NCBI GenBank assembly: GCA_031422195.1
Contig: JANOPZ010000014.1
Span: forward strand, 1-40,579
Length of the DNA: 40,579 nt
From: JALOTE01 sp031422195
Lineage (GTDB): Bacteria > Pseudomonadota > Alphaproteobacteria > Rhizobiales > Rhizobiaceae
Reading direction: 5' to 3'
A model generated the notes under the pieces. The model did no database searches. It saw only the letters and a program-made list of their open reading frames with translations, and was not told the origin of the DNA. Of this stretch, positions 32,314 to 40,579 are shown piece after piece. Made by a program: the position numbers and the translations under genes. Positions within the stretch are counted from its first letter, which is position 1; every line of letters begins with the position of its first letter.

Positions 32314-32960
32314 CCACCCCTTGCGGCTCGCATGAACGCTGCAATTTTTGCAGTATCTTTTGCGCCCGGTGCACTTTCCACGCCGGACGAAATATCCAGT
32401 CCCGGCGGGTTTGCAATGGCTAGGGCCGCCGCCACATTGCCTGCATCCAAACCGCCTGCCAGCAAATAATCAACATCGTTTGCCAAATGCTGGACCAAAT
32501 TCCAATCAAATGAAACGGCGTTGCCACCCGGTAAAACGGCATTTTTCGGTGGCTTTGCGTCGAGCAAAAACCGGTCGGCAATACCCACAAATGGTGTCAA
32601 TTTTGCAAGGTCTGCCGCCTCGCTAATGGCCAAAGCCTTCATTACTGGCAGACCATATGTGGCTTTTACATCTGCGACCCATTGCGGCGTTTCGTGGCCA
32701 TGCAATTGCAAAATATCGGGCTTCATCACAGATACGATTTCCGCTAACTCACTATGGCTTGCATTAACCGTGACAGCGACTGTTTTAAGCCCGCCAGCCT
32801 TAGCGCGCGCGGCCAATAAAGCCGCCTGTTCAACAGAAACATGGCGCGGGCTTTTGGCAAAGAAAATAAACCCCGCATGGGTGGCGCGACCTGCAATTAC
32901 AGCGTCAACAGCCTCCAAAGTTGAAAGCCCGCAAATTTTTATATCGCCTGTGTATTCCAT
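32310..32960 (-). CDS. trpF: Phosphoribosylanthranilate isomerase
   Basis: TrpF isomerises N-(5-phosphoribosyl)anthranilate in tryptophan synthesis. The 216-residue TIM barrel has the start IKICGLSTLEAV (catalytic Cys), GFIFFAKSPRHVS, LQLHGHE and the end block LLAGGLDAGNVAAAL, LDISSGVESAPGAKD. All motifs are intact. It is convergent with dapE and stands alone here, not visibly next to trpB/trpA. Confidence 0.97.
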   Translation of the reverse strand: MEYTGDIKICGLSTLEAVDAVIAGRATHAGFIFFAKSPRHVSVEQAALLAARAKAGGLKTVAVTVNASHSELAEIVSVMKPDILQLHGHETPQWVADVKATYGLPVMKALAISEAADLAKLTPFVGIADRFLLDAKPPKNAVLPGGNAVSFDWNLVQHLANDVDYLLAGGLDAGNVAAALAIANPPGLDISSGVESAPGAKDTAKIAAFMRAARGG

Positions 32961-33063
32961 CAGAACCGTGTAGCGGGCGTTTGCGGGCAGAGCAAGGAAG
33001 GCGAAGATGGCCTGCTCGAATTGCTATAACGCCCTCCATGTCTGCCTATCTGAGAAAGACCAA

Positions 33064-33093
33064 GCCAATTTTCTTTCTTGGAGCTGAATTGGC
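33064..33093 (-). terminator. Hairpin after the autotransporter gene
   Basis: GCCAATT (33064-33070) and AATTGGC (33087-33093) form a seven-base stem just past the autotransporter stop. The following minus-strand bases (TTGGTCTTTCTC) are T-rich but not a clean run, so it is a weak terminator candidate. Confidence 0.4.
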
Positions 33094-33096
33094 CTC

Positions 33097-36000
33097 TTAA
33101 AATCCGGCCTTCAGGGTTACAGTTGCGCCATAGCGCTTTTCATCAGGTGAAATCACGCCATAACCTGACACATCAACGGCCAGACCACCGGCAAAGCGCA
33201 TTCCAAGCCCAGCTTCAAGCGCCACAGACGAGCGTGAACCACCACCCTGTTTCACCGTGAACGGTGTTGGCGAACCGGCCAAAGTGCGGGTTGTGGTCGA
33301 TGATGTGTCGAGGAATTCGTGCTGATAGGCTGCACTGACATGCGGAGTAAACACCATGCTTTCGGTTTCAATACGGCTGGCAAGCTGGAGACCAACAACA
33401 CCAACGAGGCTACTGCGTTTTGAGCCCGAAACTGTGAGGTTCAAAGCCCCTGCACCGGTTTCAGTGTAACCTTCGTCAGTATCCATTGCAAATTTCAGGC
33501 CTGCAATGGGTGCAATCGTCAGCGGCACTTTATCGCCGATGGTAAAGCCATTTCGCACCATGACCTCACCGGCAATGGTTGTGCCGCCGTAATTGGCGGT
33601 CGCTATTTTAGTCAGCGCACCGACATTAAATGAACGTTGGGAGTGGGTATCATGTTTTGAATACGATCCGCTTGCTGTCAGGCCAAAACCGGTTGATTCA
33701 GGTGCAGTTGCACCCATCGCTAAATAGCCGCCACCATGGAATGAATTGGTTTTGCCTTCAATGGCTTTGCTTTTCCCAAACTTCGCCATTGAATGACCAA
33801 GGCTTGCGCCAACTGTCAGGTTTTGGCCCATCGCCACTTCAACGCCTGCACCGACGCCACCCAAGGAAGAATTGCCGCTGCCGTTGCTGGATCCGGTTTC
33901 ACCAAATCCACGCGCCCAAAAGCCGACCGCGCCTTGTCCTTGCTCAAGCACCGGCTCGAATGCAGTTAGCTCACCTGCTTTGCGGGCTTTTTCATAGGCT
34001 AAAATGCCTGCGTCGCTGCGGCGCATACCCGAAGCTGTGGCGACTTTCTGCATCAAGCTGCCAAAGCCTTTGGCCGCGCTATTGCCCACGTTAACAACAG
34101 CTGATGTTGCAGCACCGGTGATTTGGGCAATCAGGCCCGGAGCATCTTCAGCTTTAACCGCTGCCAAAGTGTCAAACAATTCGGCACCGTCTTTGTTGGC
34201 ATAGGTTAAGCCGGTGAGGATTTTGCCATTTTCGCCCAAGTTCAGCTTTTCAAGTTGTGTGTTCAAAACATCGCGGTTGCGAATGGCTAGAACCAGACCC
34301 TTTGTTGACGCTTCAACCGTCCCAAACAGGCTGGTTGCGCCTGATACGATCACATCCGTAAACCGTCCAACCACAGCGCCGGCTGTGCTGGTGAAGGTTT
34401 CATAGGTGCTTTTCAGTGCGTATTTATCGCCCGTGGCGCTGACGTTCAACGTGCCGCCAAGCGTAACATCACCAACGGCTGCCAAAGTGTCGTGGTCGCC
34501 ATTTTCAGCTATATTCAAGGATGTTTCGGATTTTGAGGTGAGTGTTAAATTGCCACCAGCTTTCAAGGTTTCAAATTGTGTGAGGTCGCCACTCATACCA
34601 ATTTTACCGGACGAAATAACGTTGCCGCCGATGTCTAAATCACCTTTGACCAACAGGGTTCCGTCGTTCAAGAAGTTATCAAATCCAGATATTGCGGCTT
34701 TTGACGAGGTACCCATTGATCCATTGTTGATAAAATCGCCTTTGCCGGCAACGTTGCCGCGTATATTAATGCTACCATTTACGCCATTCAGGACGCCGCC
34801 ATTGACAATACCGGACAGATTGCTGCTGCCGGCTTTAACATTCAGCAGTCCGCCAATGAGCCCGGATGATGTGAATGTGCCGCCATCGACATTGACGTTT
34901 TCAGAAACAACGCCGCTATTGTTAAATTCGCCGCCCATCACTTGCAAATTTACAATATTGCCACCATTTGAACCTTTGCCAAGGCTCGACACGCGATCAA
35001 TCTTACCGCTGGCATTATTGGCAAATGTGCCCTCTGCAGCGATACCTATGGTTTGAATTGCGCCACTGTTTTGCAATGTGCCAGCTGTTACAACGGTGTC
35101 ACCGATTTTGGCGTCGTTGTTGTTGACGAGTGTGCCTCCATCAATTTTCGCGCGCTCGATCGTGCCGTTATTGGTGGTCACACCGCCCGATTGTTCGAGG
35201 CCGGCAATTGTGCCCTTGGCCTGATTGACCAACGTTCCACCTTTTTGATCGATATGGCGAATTGAGCCATCGCTGATTGCTGTGCCAAAGTTTATCAGAC
35301 CGCGGGATATGCCATTTTCATTGTTCACAAAACTTGCGCCAACGGCAATCGTTGCTGAGCCGAGCGCCTTATTGTTGGTCAAAGCGCCGCCTTCAATCAA
35401 GGCTTCGCCCAAGATTGTGCCATTATTAACAAAGCTTCCGGCAGTTTGCGAAACAGTGCCAATCTGGCCCCCATTGGAAACTATTCCCCCATTTTTCAGT
35501 GTATCGATCGTGCCGCTCAAATTATTGGTGAGCGTACCTTTTTCCTGCACTTCGAGAACCGTGATGGCTCCGTTATTAACGATCGTGCCGTTGATCATTT
35601 TTGCGGTGGCAATAATTCCAGTGCCATTGTTGGTCAAAGTTCCGGAAACGATCGTGGCGCTGTTTATTGAGCCATTATTGGTGGTGATGCCGGCCGACTG
35701 TAGTAATGTATCGATTGTGCCGCTTGCAGCATTGGCCAAATTGCCGGCACCCATAATGACGTTTTCGATGAAGCCTGCATTGCTGGCGCTGCCATCGTTA
35801 TTGAGGCTGCCGATAATTCCAGTTTTATTATTGGTCAAAGTGCCGGTTGCCAGAACAGCGATATTAGCAATTCTGCCGCTGTTTAATAAAGCGCCGCCAG
35901 CCATCGTGGTTTGGTCAATAACGCCGCTGCCATTGTTCGTAAATGTGCCAGCTTTGACATTAACAATGGTTATCTTGCCATCATTTGTTGAAACGCCGGC

Positions 36001-36990
36001 CTCTTGCGTTAGTCCATGAACATTGCCTGCAGCATCATTGGTGAACGTACCGCCTTGCTGAATGACGTTTAGGATTGAGCCGCTATTGGTTGAAATGCCA
36101 TTATTGGTCAGGCTTTTCACCGTGCCGCCAACGTTCAAGAAATTAGTTCCAGCTTTCACCTCCACGGTACCCATGGATTTTTTATTGGTAAGAATACCAC
36201 CTTCCAGCAAAGTGTTGCCCAAAATTGTGCCATTATTGGTCAGATTGCCAGCGGTTTGCGTGACTGTGCCAATCTGCCCTTCATTGAACACTGTGCCCGC
36301 ATTGGTGAGTGTATCAATTGAGCCGCCCTGATTATTGTTGAGCGTGCCGAGCTTCGACACATTAGCGTTTTCAATCTTTCCAGTGTTGTTCAGGGTTGCT
36401 GCGGCTTCGGTATAAATGCCGTTGTTAAAAACCCTCCGGCTGATTTTGACAGTTTTGATGAGACCACCGGTATTGTTGGTAAGTGTTCCCCCCAAGACAT
36501 CCGCTTCAGTGATGGTTCCCTGATTGGAAGCCACGCCGCTGTAGTGATCCAGATTGGTTACAGAGCCGCCTTGCCCATTTGTGAAATTACCGTCTCTATT
36601 TTTAACGTTAAAGATCTTACCGGTGTTTAACGTCGTGCCGAAATTGCGCAGTCGCCCGACGTCGCCGCTTTGGTTGCTGACGCCAAACGCACCGCTGTTG
36701 ACATCAAAATATGTGATTTTTCCATTATTGACGAGTGTGCCGTTGTTGACGATGCCCGAAATCAAATCTTCATTATTGGTGATGGTTTCGCCATTGTTGA
36801 CTTGCACGTGGGGATTTGCGGCTAGAGCTGCCGATGCTGCGATTGGTTGTTCGGCTGGCGCTTCTAGCGACGCTGCAATTTTTTGCCCGTTTCGAACAAC
36901 ATAATCGGCCGCAGATGCACTCAGTGGAAGTGCCAAGGTTGCAGCCGTTGCCAAAGCCAGCGTTGACGCTGATGAAAAATGTAGACGCAT
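33097..36990 (-). CDS. Autotransporter with repetitive Asn-rich passenger and C-terminal beta-barrel
   Basis: The 1297-residue product has a signal peptide (1-27, ending SASA), a long passenger with dozens of Asn-Asn-Gly repeats such as GTLTNNGTGII and ITTNNGSI (about 65-800), a linker, and a C-terminal autotransporter barrel of about 275 residues (from AVGFWARGFGETGSS) ending in phenylalanine (TLKAGF). The passenger should form a beta-helix exported through the barrel to the cell surface. Residues 215-280 and 485-550 are near copies, a duplication at the 270-residue scale. The ATG has AGGGGA seven bases upstream. A role in adhesion is inference from the type; no protease motif was seen. Confidence 0.93.
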   Translation of the reverse strand: MRLHFSSASTLALATAATLALPLSASAADYVVRNGQKIAASLEAPAEQPIAASAALAANPHVQVNNGETITNNEDLISGIVNNGTLVNNGKITYFDVNSGAFGVSNQSGDVGRLRNFGTTLNTGKIFNVKNRDGNFTNGQGGSVTNLDHYSGVASNQGTITEADVLGGTLTNNTGGLIKTVKISRRVFNNGIYTEAAATLNNTGKIENANVSKLGTLNNNQGGSIDTLTNAGTVFNEGQIGTVTQTAGNLTNNGTILGNTLLEGGILTNKKSMGTVEVKAGTNFLNVGGTVKSLTNNGISTNSGSILNVIQQGGTFTNDAAGNVHGLTQEAGVSTNDGKITIVNVKAGTFTNNGSGVIDQTTMAGGALLNSGRIANIAVLATGTLTNNKTGIIGSLNNDGSASNAGFIENVIMGAGNLANAASGTIDTLLQSAGITTNNGSINSATIVSGTLTNNGTGIIATAKMINGTIVNNGAITVLEVQEKGTLTNNLSGTIDTLKNGGIVSNGGQIGTVSQTAGSFVNNGTILGEALIEGGALTNNKALGSATIAVGASFVNNENGISRGLINFGTAISDGSIRHIDQKGGTLVNQAKGTIAGLEQSGGVTTNNGTIERAKIDGGTLVNNNDAKIGDTVVTAGTLQNSGAIQTIGIAAEGTFANNASGKIDRVSSLGKGSNGGNIVNLQVMGGEFNNSGVVSENVNVDGGTFTSSGLIGGLLNVKAGSSNLSGIVNGGVLNGVNGSINIRGNVAGKGDFINNGSMGTSSKAAISGFDNFLNDGTLLVKGDLDIGGNVISSGKIGMSGDLTQFETLKAGGNLTLTSKSETSLNIAENGDHDTLAAVGDVTLGGTLNVSATGDKYALKSTYETFTSTAGAVVGRFTDVIVSGATSLFGTVEASTKGLVLAIRNRDVLNTQLEKLNLGENGKILTGLTYANKDGAELFDTLAAVKAEDAPGLIAQITGAATSAVVNVGNSAAKGFGSLMQKVATASGMRRSDAGILAYEKARKAGELTAFEPVLEQGQGAVGFWARGFGETGSSNGSGNSSLGGVGAGVEVAMGQNLTVGASLGHSMAKFGKSKAIEGKTNSFHGGGYLAMGATAPESTGFGLTASGSYSKHDTHSQRSFNVGALTKIATANYGGTTIAGEVMVRNGFTIGDKVPLTIAPIAGLKFAMDTDEGYTETGAGALNLTVSGSKRSSLVGVVGLQLASRIETESMVFTPHVSAAYQHEFLDTSSTTTRTLAGSPTPFTVKQGGGSRSSVALEAGLGMRFAGGLAVDVSGYGVISPDEKRYGATVTLKAGF
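34891..36348 (-). repeat. Tandem ~810-bp duplication inside the autotransporter passenger
   Basis: Passenger residues 215-484 (36348-35539) are followed by a second copy from residue 485 (35538). The clearest part is GGSIDTLTNAGTVFNEGQIG at 222-241 against SGTIDTLKNGGIVSNGGQIG at 492-511, then TAGNLTNNGTILG against TAGSFVNNGTILG. Likeness fades after about residue 700. DNA similarity is also visible between about 36190-36350 and 35380-35540. Confidence 0.75.
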
Positions 36991-37176
36991 GACATGTCCC
37001 CTGTCGTTGAGGGTTTATCGGGCGGCATTGGTAAACTTCGGCTGGACTGGAATGGTTAGCAAGGTTTGAACTTGGCCACATGCTTAAGCTGCAGCGAACA
37101 TTGATGTTTAAGCGAGCACCAAAATATGTGTTTAATACCACGTAGGCAGGCGTGATTAACAGCCTGTGACCAAAAA

Positions 37177-37920
37177 CTATTCAAAACCTATCGATTGCAA
37201 TTTGCTGCCATTACGCTTTAGCCATGCACGGCAGGCATCACTATCGGGGCATAGTTTGCCGCACAAAGCCCAAAACTTTGGCCCGTGGTTCATTTCGGTT
37301 AAATGCGCGACTTCGTGGGCGACCAAATAGGCAATGACTTTTGGCGGGGCCATCATAATACGCCACGAAAATGACAGATTGCCATCAGACGAGCATGATC
37401 CCCAGCGGCTGGTCGTGTCTTTGAAGCGGATTGATTTGACCCGCCTTCCGGTATCGGAAGCAAGCTTTAAGGCCATGGGTTCAATTGTCGCTTTGGCTTC
37501 TTTCTTAAGATGATCGGCAACGCGGCGGGCAAGTGCTGCTTCTTGCCCATAGATGTGAATTTCAGGGCCAGCCTCGCCCGCGACCACAGTGTTGGCTCCC
37601 CGCCCGGGCCGGTGCACAATTTTATGGGCGACGCCTTTGATCGGCACCTTTACGCCAACGCGCAGATTGGGCCTTTCAGGATAGGCGTTTAGTTTTTCCC
37701 CGAGCCAGCCGAGGTGGCGGCTGACGAACGCCATGATTTCAACCTCCCGCACATGGGTTGGCGCTGTCACTTTGGCTGCATCGCCGTTGCGTCCAATGCG
37801 CAACGTCAAGCGATTGGCACGGGAGCTGCGCACAACATTAAGCGCAATTGTGCGCAAACCGACCTGAAGCGTTTCGGGCAGCAGAGTTTCTGATTTTGGC
37901 GCGCGCAAAAAACCGAACAT
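37177..37920 (-). CDS. YgjP-like M48-type metallopeptidase domain protein
   Basis: The 247-residue product carries the YgjP/DUF45 signature: a mid-domain RFKDTTSRWGSCSSDGNLSF followed by the zinc motif HEVAHLTEMNH (202-212; His202, Glu203, His206, plus His212). There is no signal peptide or membrane segment, so it is probably a cytoplasmic metalloprotease; the natural substrate is unknown. It lies upstream of the autotransporter gene (186-base gap). Confidence 0.9.
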   Translation of the reverse strand: MFGFLRAPKSETLLPETLQVGLRTIALNVVRSSRANRLTLRIGRNGDAAKVTAPTHVREVEIMAFVSRHLGWLGEKLNAYPERPNLRVGVKVPIKGVAHKIVHRPGRGANTVVAGEAGPEIHIYGQEAALARRVADHLKKEAKATIEPMALKLASDTGRRVKSIRFKDTTSRWGSCSSDGNLSFSWRIMMAPPKVIAYLVAHEVAHLTEMNHGPKFWALCGKLCPDSDACRAWLKRNGSKLQSIGFE

Positions 37921-38002
37921 AAGGCCTGATATCTGATTCTTGAAAACGCAGCACCGCGCGAAAACGTGTGCTCCATCTTTTTGAAAGGCATTCGAAAAAA
38001 CT

Positions 38003-38042
38003 TAAAACAAAAACGCCTGACGGGAGGGAACGTCAGGCGTTT
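38003..38042 (-). terminator. Strong intrinsic terminator of the DUF2852 gene
   Basis: On the minus strand AAACGCCTGACG pairs perfectly (12 bp) with CGTCAGGCGTTT around an eight-base loop and continues TTGTTTT. It lies about 35 bases past the DUF2852 stop. Confidence 0.9.
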
Positions 38043-38076
38043 CAGTCAGATGAAAGAACTCAAGACTACGTCTGTC

Positions 38077-38559
38077 TCAATCTTCTTTAACATCCGGTAC
38101 GGTTCTGCTTTTAGGCGCAGCATCACGGGCGGCCATAAAGCGTTCGAACTCTTCTTTGTCTTTGGCACGGCGCAATTCGCGGGCATAAGAATCAAACTCT
38201 TCGCGCATCTCATCCAGCTTACGGCGCTCTTCGGCCAAACGGTTCAACTCGCTGTTGCGCCAATCATCAAAAGCCATGTTGCCGGTGGCGTTAAAACCCT
38301 GACGGCTTGAACGGTGCTCGCGGTACCATTTGGAACCGGGATTGGATTTCATGTTCATTTTAGCATTCATAGTTTCGCGCAGTGAACCACCATTTTCTCG
38401 CCAAGCATGGAGGCGTTCACCCCAAATAATATAAGCGAGCATGGCTAAACCAAGCGGTGCAAACACGATGAAACCACCCACCATCAAGGCGATTGTGGCC
38501 GGTGTCCATGCCGGGCGGATCATCGGCAAAGAATGGGCGCGGTGGGTCGAAGTCGTCAT
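38077..38559 (-). CDS. DUF2852 membrane protein
   Basis: The 160-residue product has one membrane helix (about 22-46, ATIALMVGGFIVFAPLGLAM), a W-x-E-R-L segment after it, and a charged C-terminal coiled-coil part (SELNRLAEERRKLDEMREEF) ending with the family block RELRRAKDKEEFERFMA. DUF2852 is found in alphaproteobacteria; its function is unknown. It ends at a strong terminator. Confidence 0.88.
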   Translation of the reverse strand: MTTSTHRAHSLPMIRPAWTPATIALMVGGFIVFAPLGLAMLAYIIWGERLHAWRENGGSLRETMNAKMNMKSNPGSKWYREHRSSRQGFNATGNMAFDDWRNSELNRLAEERRKLDEMREEFDSYARELRRAKDKEEFERFMAARDAAPKSRTVPDVKED

Positions 38560-38681
38560 TAAACTGTCCTTTCAAAAAGACGTCGTGGCGGCGTCACTTA
38601 CCGCTTGCACTTTACGTGGTGATTGAAATCGGTGGATTCAAGAAACAAAATTTGGTATTTGATAACGCTCTGATTTTGCTG

Positions 38682-39824
38682 TTATTTTTGAGCAATCAAC
38701 AAGGCCGCAAGGCCAGCAAGCAGCCCCCAGAACGCCGCACCGACGCCAAATACCGCAATACCCGATGCCGTGACTGTGAGCGTAACGATGGCGGGAAAGC
38801 GTGTAGCCTCATCTTTCATGGCCAATGCAACTGCGCCCATCAATGGGCCGAGTAGCGCAAGGCCCGCAACCATAATGATCAAAGCGAATGGCACAGCTGA
38901 AACAAGCCCAGTGATCGACGCTCCAAACAGCGCAAAAAGGAAATAACAACCGGCGTAGAAAATGCCGGTTATCCAGCGTTTGTCTTTATCTGGGTGGGCC
39001 TGAGGCTCTATGCAAATGGCCGCTGTAATCGCCGACAGATTGGTGGTTGACGCACAAAAAGGGGCGGTGAGCAGCGAAATAAAGCCGGTAAAGCTGATCA
39101 ATCCACCGGGCGGCGGCTGATAGCCATAGGTGTTGAGCACTGCCAAGCCCGGAAGATTCTGAGACGCCATAGTCACCAGATAAAGAGGCACGCCGAGGCC
39201 AAGCATTATGGTTGGGTCAAAACCGGGCATGACAAACTCAAAATGCGCAAACCCAAGATCTGAGGTGAGGTCGATACGGCCCAACACATAAGCCAGCGCA
39301 ATACCGGCAAATAAAACGCCAATGGCAGCCAGTGTCGGCACAAAACGGCGCAGCACCAAAAACACCAGCACCAAAGGCAACAATAGCAAAGGCTCCGCCA
39401 CCGCATTTTTGGCGGCATTCATCGGAAATGCAATCAAAATACCGGCAAGCATAGCGGCAGCAATGGCTTGCGGAATACGCGATACCAAATCAGTCAATGG
39501 TTTGACCAGGCCGGTGATAATCAACAGCACGGCCGATACAATAAACGCGCCCACCGCATTTTCTATCGAGACGCCGGTTGTTGCGCCGATCAAAGCTGCA
39601 CCCGCCGTTGAATAAGCCGCAACGATTGGCATTTTATAGCGCCACGACAATAATCCGGATTCAATGCCGACTGCCAAACAGATTGCGGTAATCCAGCTGG
39701 CGGTTTGTCCGGTTGTTGCGCCAACGGCCTGCGCCGCAGAAATGATGATTGCCAGCGTGCCGCCGAAACCCACAAAGGAAGCGGTGATAGCAGCGGAAAG
39801 CGCTGAGGTTGGAAACTTATCCAT
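38682..39824 (-). CDS. BenE-family benzoate/H+ symporter-like transporter
   Basis: From ATG 39824 (MDKFPTSALSAAITASFVGF) the protein has 380 residues and about 12 hydrophobic segments. The BenE-type features are GFGGTLAIIISAAQAVGATTGQ, YSTAGAALIGATTG and the block FTGFISLLTAPFCASTTNLSAITAAIC. BenE homologues are annotated as benzoate transporters but the real substrate is not shown. The longer frame back to 39935 lies inside the neighbouring gene. The start overlaps the DUF1275 gene end by eight bases, suggesting a two-gene unit. Confidence 0.88.
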   Translation of the reverse strand: MDKFPTSALSAAITASFVGFGGTLAIIISAAQAVGATTGQTASWITAICLAVGIESGLLSWRYKMPIVAAYSTAGAALIGATTGVSIENAVGAFIVSAVLLIITGLVKPLTDLVSRIPQAIAAAMLAGILIAFPMNAAKNAVAEPLLLLPLVLVFLVLRRFVPTLAAIGVLFAGIALAYVLGRIDLTSDLGFAHFEFVMPGFDPTIMLGLGVPLYLVTMASQNLPGLAVLNTYGYQPPPGGLISFTGFISLLTAPFCASTTNLSAITAAICIEPQAHPDKDKRWITGIFYAGCYFLFALFGASITGLVSAVPFALIIMVAGLALLGPLMGAVALAMKDEATRFPAIVTLTVTASGIAVFGVGAAFWGLLAGLAALLIAQK

Positions 39825-40560
39825 TAAAAGCTCTACTATTATTTGATGTGAAGAAAGGCGGTGCGGCAACCAAAACCAACATTGCCGCCAGCGGAAGGCA
39901 AAACCCGTAGCCAACCACAGAAAACCCAATTGCACCGGTTAAGCCGCCAACAAAAAACATCAAGAATACCCAGCCCAAAACAGACAGGCTGGAAAGATGG
40001 TGATTTGGCTTGGTTTGGCCGTTTCCAATGCGAATTCCAATATCAGTCAAAATTCCGGTGATATGAGTTGTTCGCATACGGGCACGGGTTATTTTTGTAA
40101 TGGTGGCGTTTTGCAGGCCCATAATAAAACAAAGCAAGCCGGCTGATAGGCCAAACGAGACGACAGTGCCGCCACCGACCAGGCCCACGACGCCAAAGCC
40201 CAAAATGAGTAGCGCTTCCAAAAGTATCGGTCCGGCAAACTGACGCCCCCAAAATCTCCGCCGCAGCTGATTGATTAAAAAAGCTGAAAAGGCTGCGCCG
40301 AGGCAAAAGATTAGAACGGCGACTGCCGCCGAAAGCGCCGATTTGGTTGCGCCAAGAACAATATTATCGCTAATAGAGGCCAATATACCGGTCATGTGCG
40401 AGGTGTATTGACCGATTGCCAAAAAGCCGCCGGAATTCATAGCCCCGGCCGTAAATGCAAAAATGAAGCTCAGCGCACTGTCTGTTGGCGGTGAGCGATG
40501 ATGGGCCGCCAACAAAAGCCAGACCCGCTTCAAATTGTGCACTATACTGGGTTGTCGCAC
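39817..40560 (-). CDS. DUF1275 (YoaK-like) membrane protein
   Basis: The 247-residue product has the DUF1275 signature FAFTAGAMNSGGFLAIGQYTSH followed by MTGILASISD, then about five more hydrophobic segments and the RTTHITGILTDIGI block. The family is of unknown transport function. The start used is GTG at 40560; the frame stays open to the window edge, so the real start may be further upstream outside the window. It overlaps the BenE-like gene by eight bases. Confidence 0.85.
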   Translation of the reverse strand: MRQPSIVHNLKRVWLLLAAHHRSPPTDSALSFIFAFTAGAMNSGGFLAIGQYTSHMTGILASISDNIVLGATKSALSAAVAVLIFCLGAAFSAFLINQLRRRFWGRQFAGPILLEALLILGFGVVGLVGGGTVVSFGLSAGLLCFIMGLQNATITKITRARMRTTHITGILTDIGIRIGNGQTKPNHHLSSLSVLGWVFLMFFVGGLTGAIGFSVVGYGFCLPLAAMLVLVAAPPFFTSNNSRAFNG

Positions 40561-40579
40561 TGATTTAGCCGCCCTTTGC

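Noticed and set aside
34406..36331. Long plus-strand frames opposite the autotransporter gene
   Set aside because: They are mirror frames produced by the periodic Asn/Gly/Thr codons of the passenger; low-complexity Pro/Val/Leu products, no ribosome-binding sites.
1..40579. tRNA, rRNA or CRISPR loci
   Set aside because: No cloverleaf-like segment, rRNA core or spaced direct repeats were seen.

Overview
The window is a chromosomal segment of an alphaproteobacterium, most likely of the order Hyphomicrobiales (Rhizobiales). The evidence is the gene order tsaB-rimI-fur/mur-plsC-miaB-phoH-ybeY-corC-lnt-xre-metK-trmB followed by rimP-nusA-ylxR-infB-rbfA, the glnD-murJ-trpS block, alphaproteobacterial families (DUF2852, a Fur/Mur-type regulator), Rhizobiales-type palindromic intergenic repeats and an EcfG-type promoter motif. 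Base composition looks moderate (about half GC by eye, not computed). No tRNA, rRNA or CRISPR array was seen. The genus cannot be named from this segment.

Layout. Positions 1-18600 are almost one long minus-strand run of housekeeping genes for translation, tRNA/rRNA maturation and envelope lipids. At the left edge is the start of a zinc-ribbon, probably IS1-type, gene where truB would be expected after rbfA. The rimP operon (7337 down to 285) has a recognisable sigma70-type promoter and a terminator-like hairpin in its leader. metK has a structured leader that can sequester its ribosome-binding site. Many genes overlap by ATGA/GTGA or lie a few bases apart, so translational coupling is likely.

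Positions 18600-21020 hold a plus-strand accessory cassette: a C5-cytosine DNA methyltransferase overlapping by 11 bases a NotI/EagI-like restriction endonuclease that keeps the four-cysteine cluster and the catalytic residues of that family. It is inserted between tsaB and trpS, in a block that is otherwise housekeeping.

Positions 21020-26710 carry trpS, murJ and glnD (minus). Positions 26818-29106 carry a probable copper-handling pair (DUF2946 protein and a YcnI-PCu(A)C fusion) downstream of a LOG-family gene. Positions 29235-32960 carry lysine/diaminopimelate genes dapD and dapE, a DUF805 membrane protein, a small exported protein behind a general-stress-response promoter, and trpF. Positions 33097-36990 encode a 1297-residue autotransporter with an Asn-rich passenger containing a roughly 270-residue tandem duplication. 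The right end has a YgjP-like metalloprotease, a DUF2852 protein with a strong terminator, a BenE-type transporter and a DUF1275 membrane protein whose start may lie beyond the window.

Most noteworthy: the NotI-like restriction-modification cassette, the EcfG-controlled small exported protein, the rimP and metK leaders, the YcnI-PCu(A)C fusion and the duplicated autotransporter passenger.
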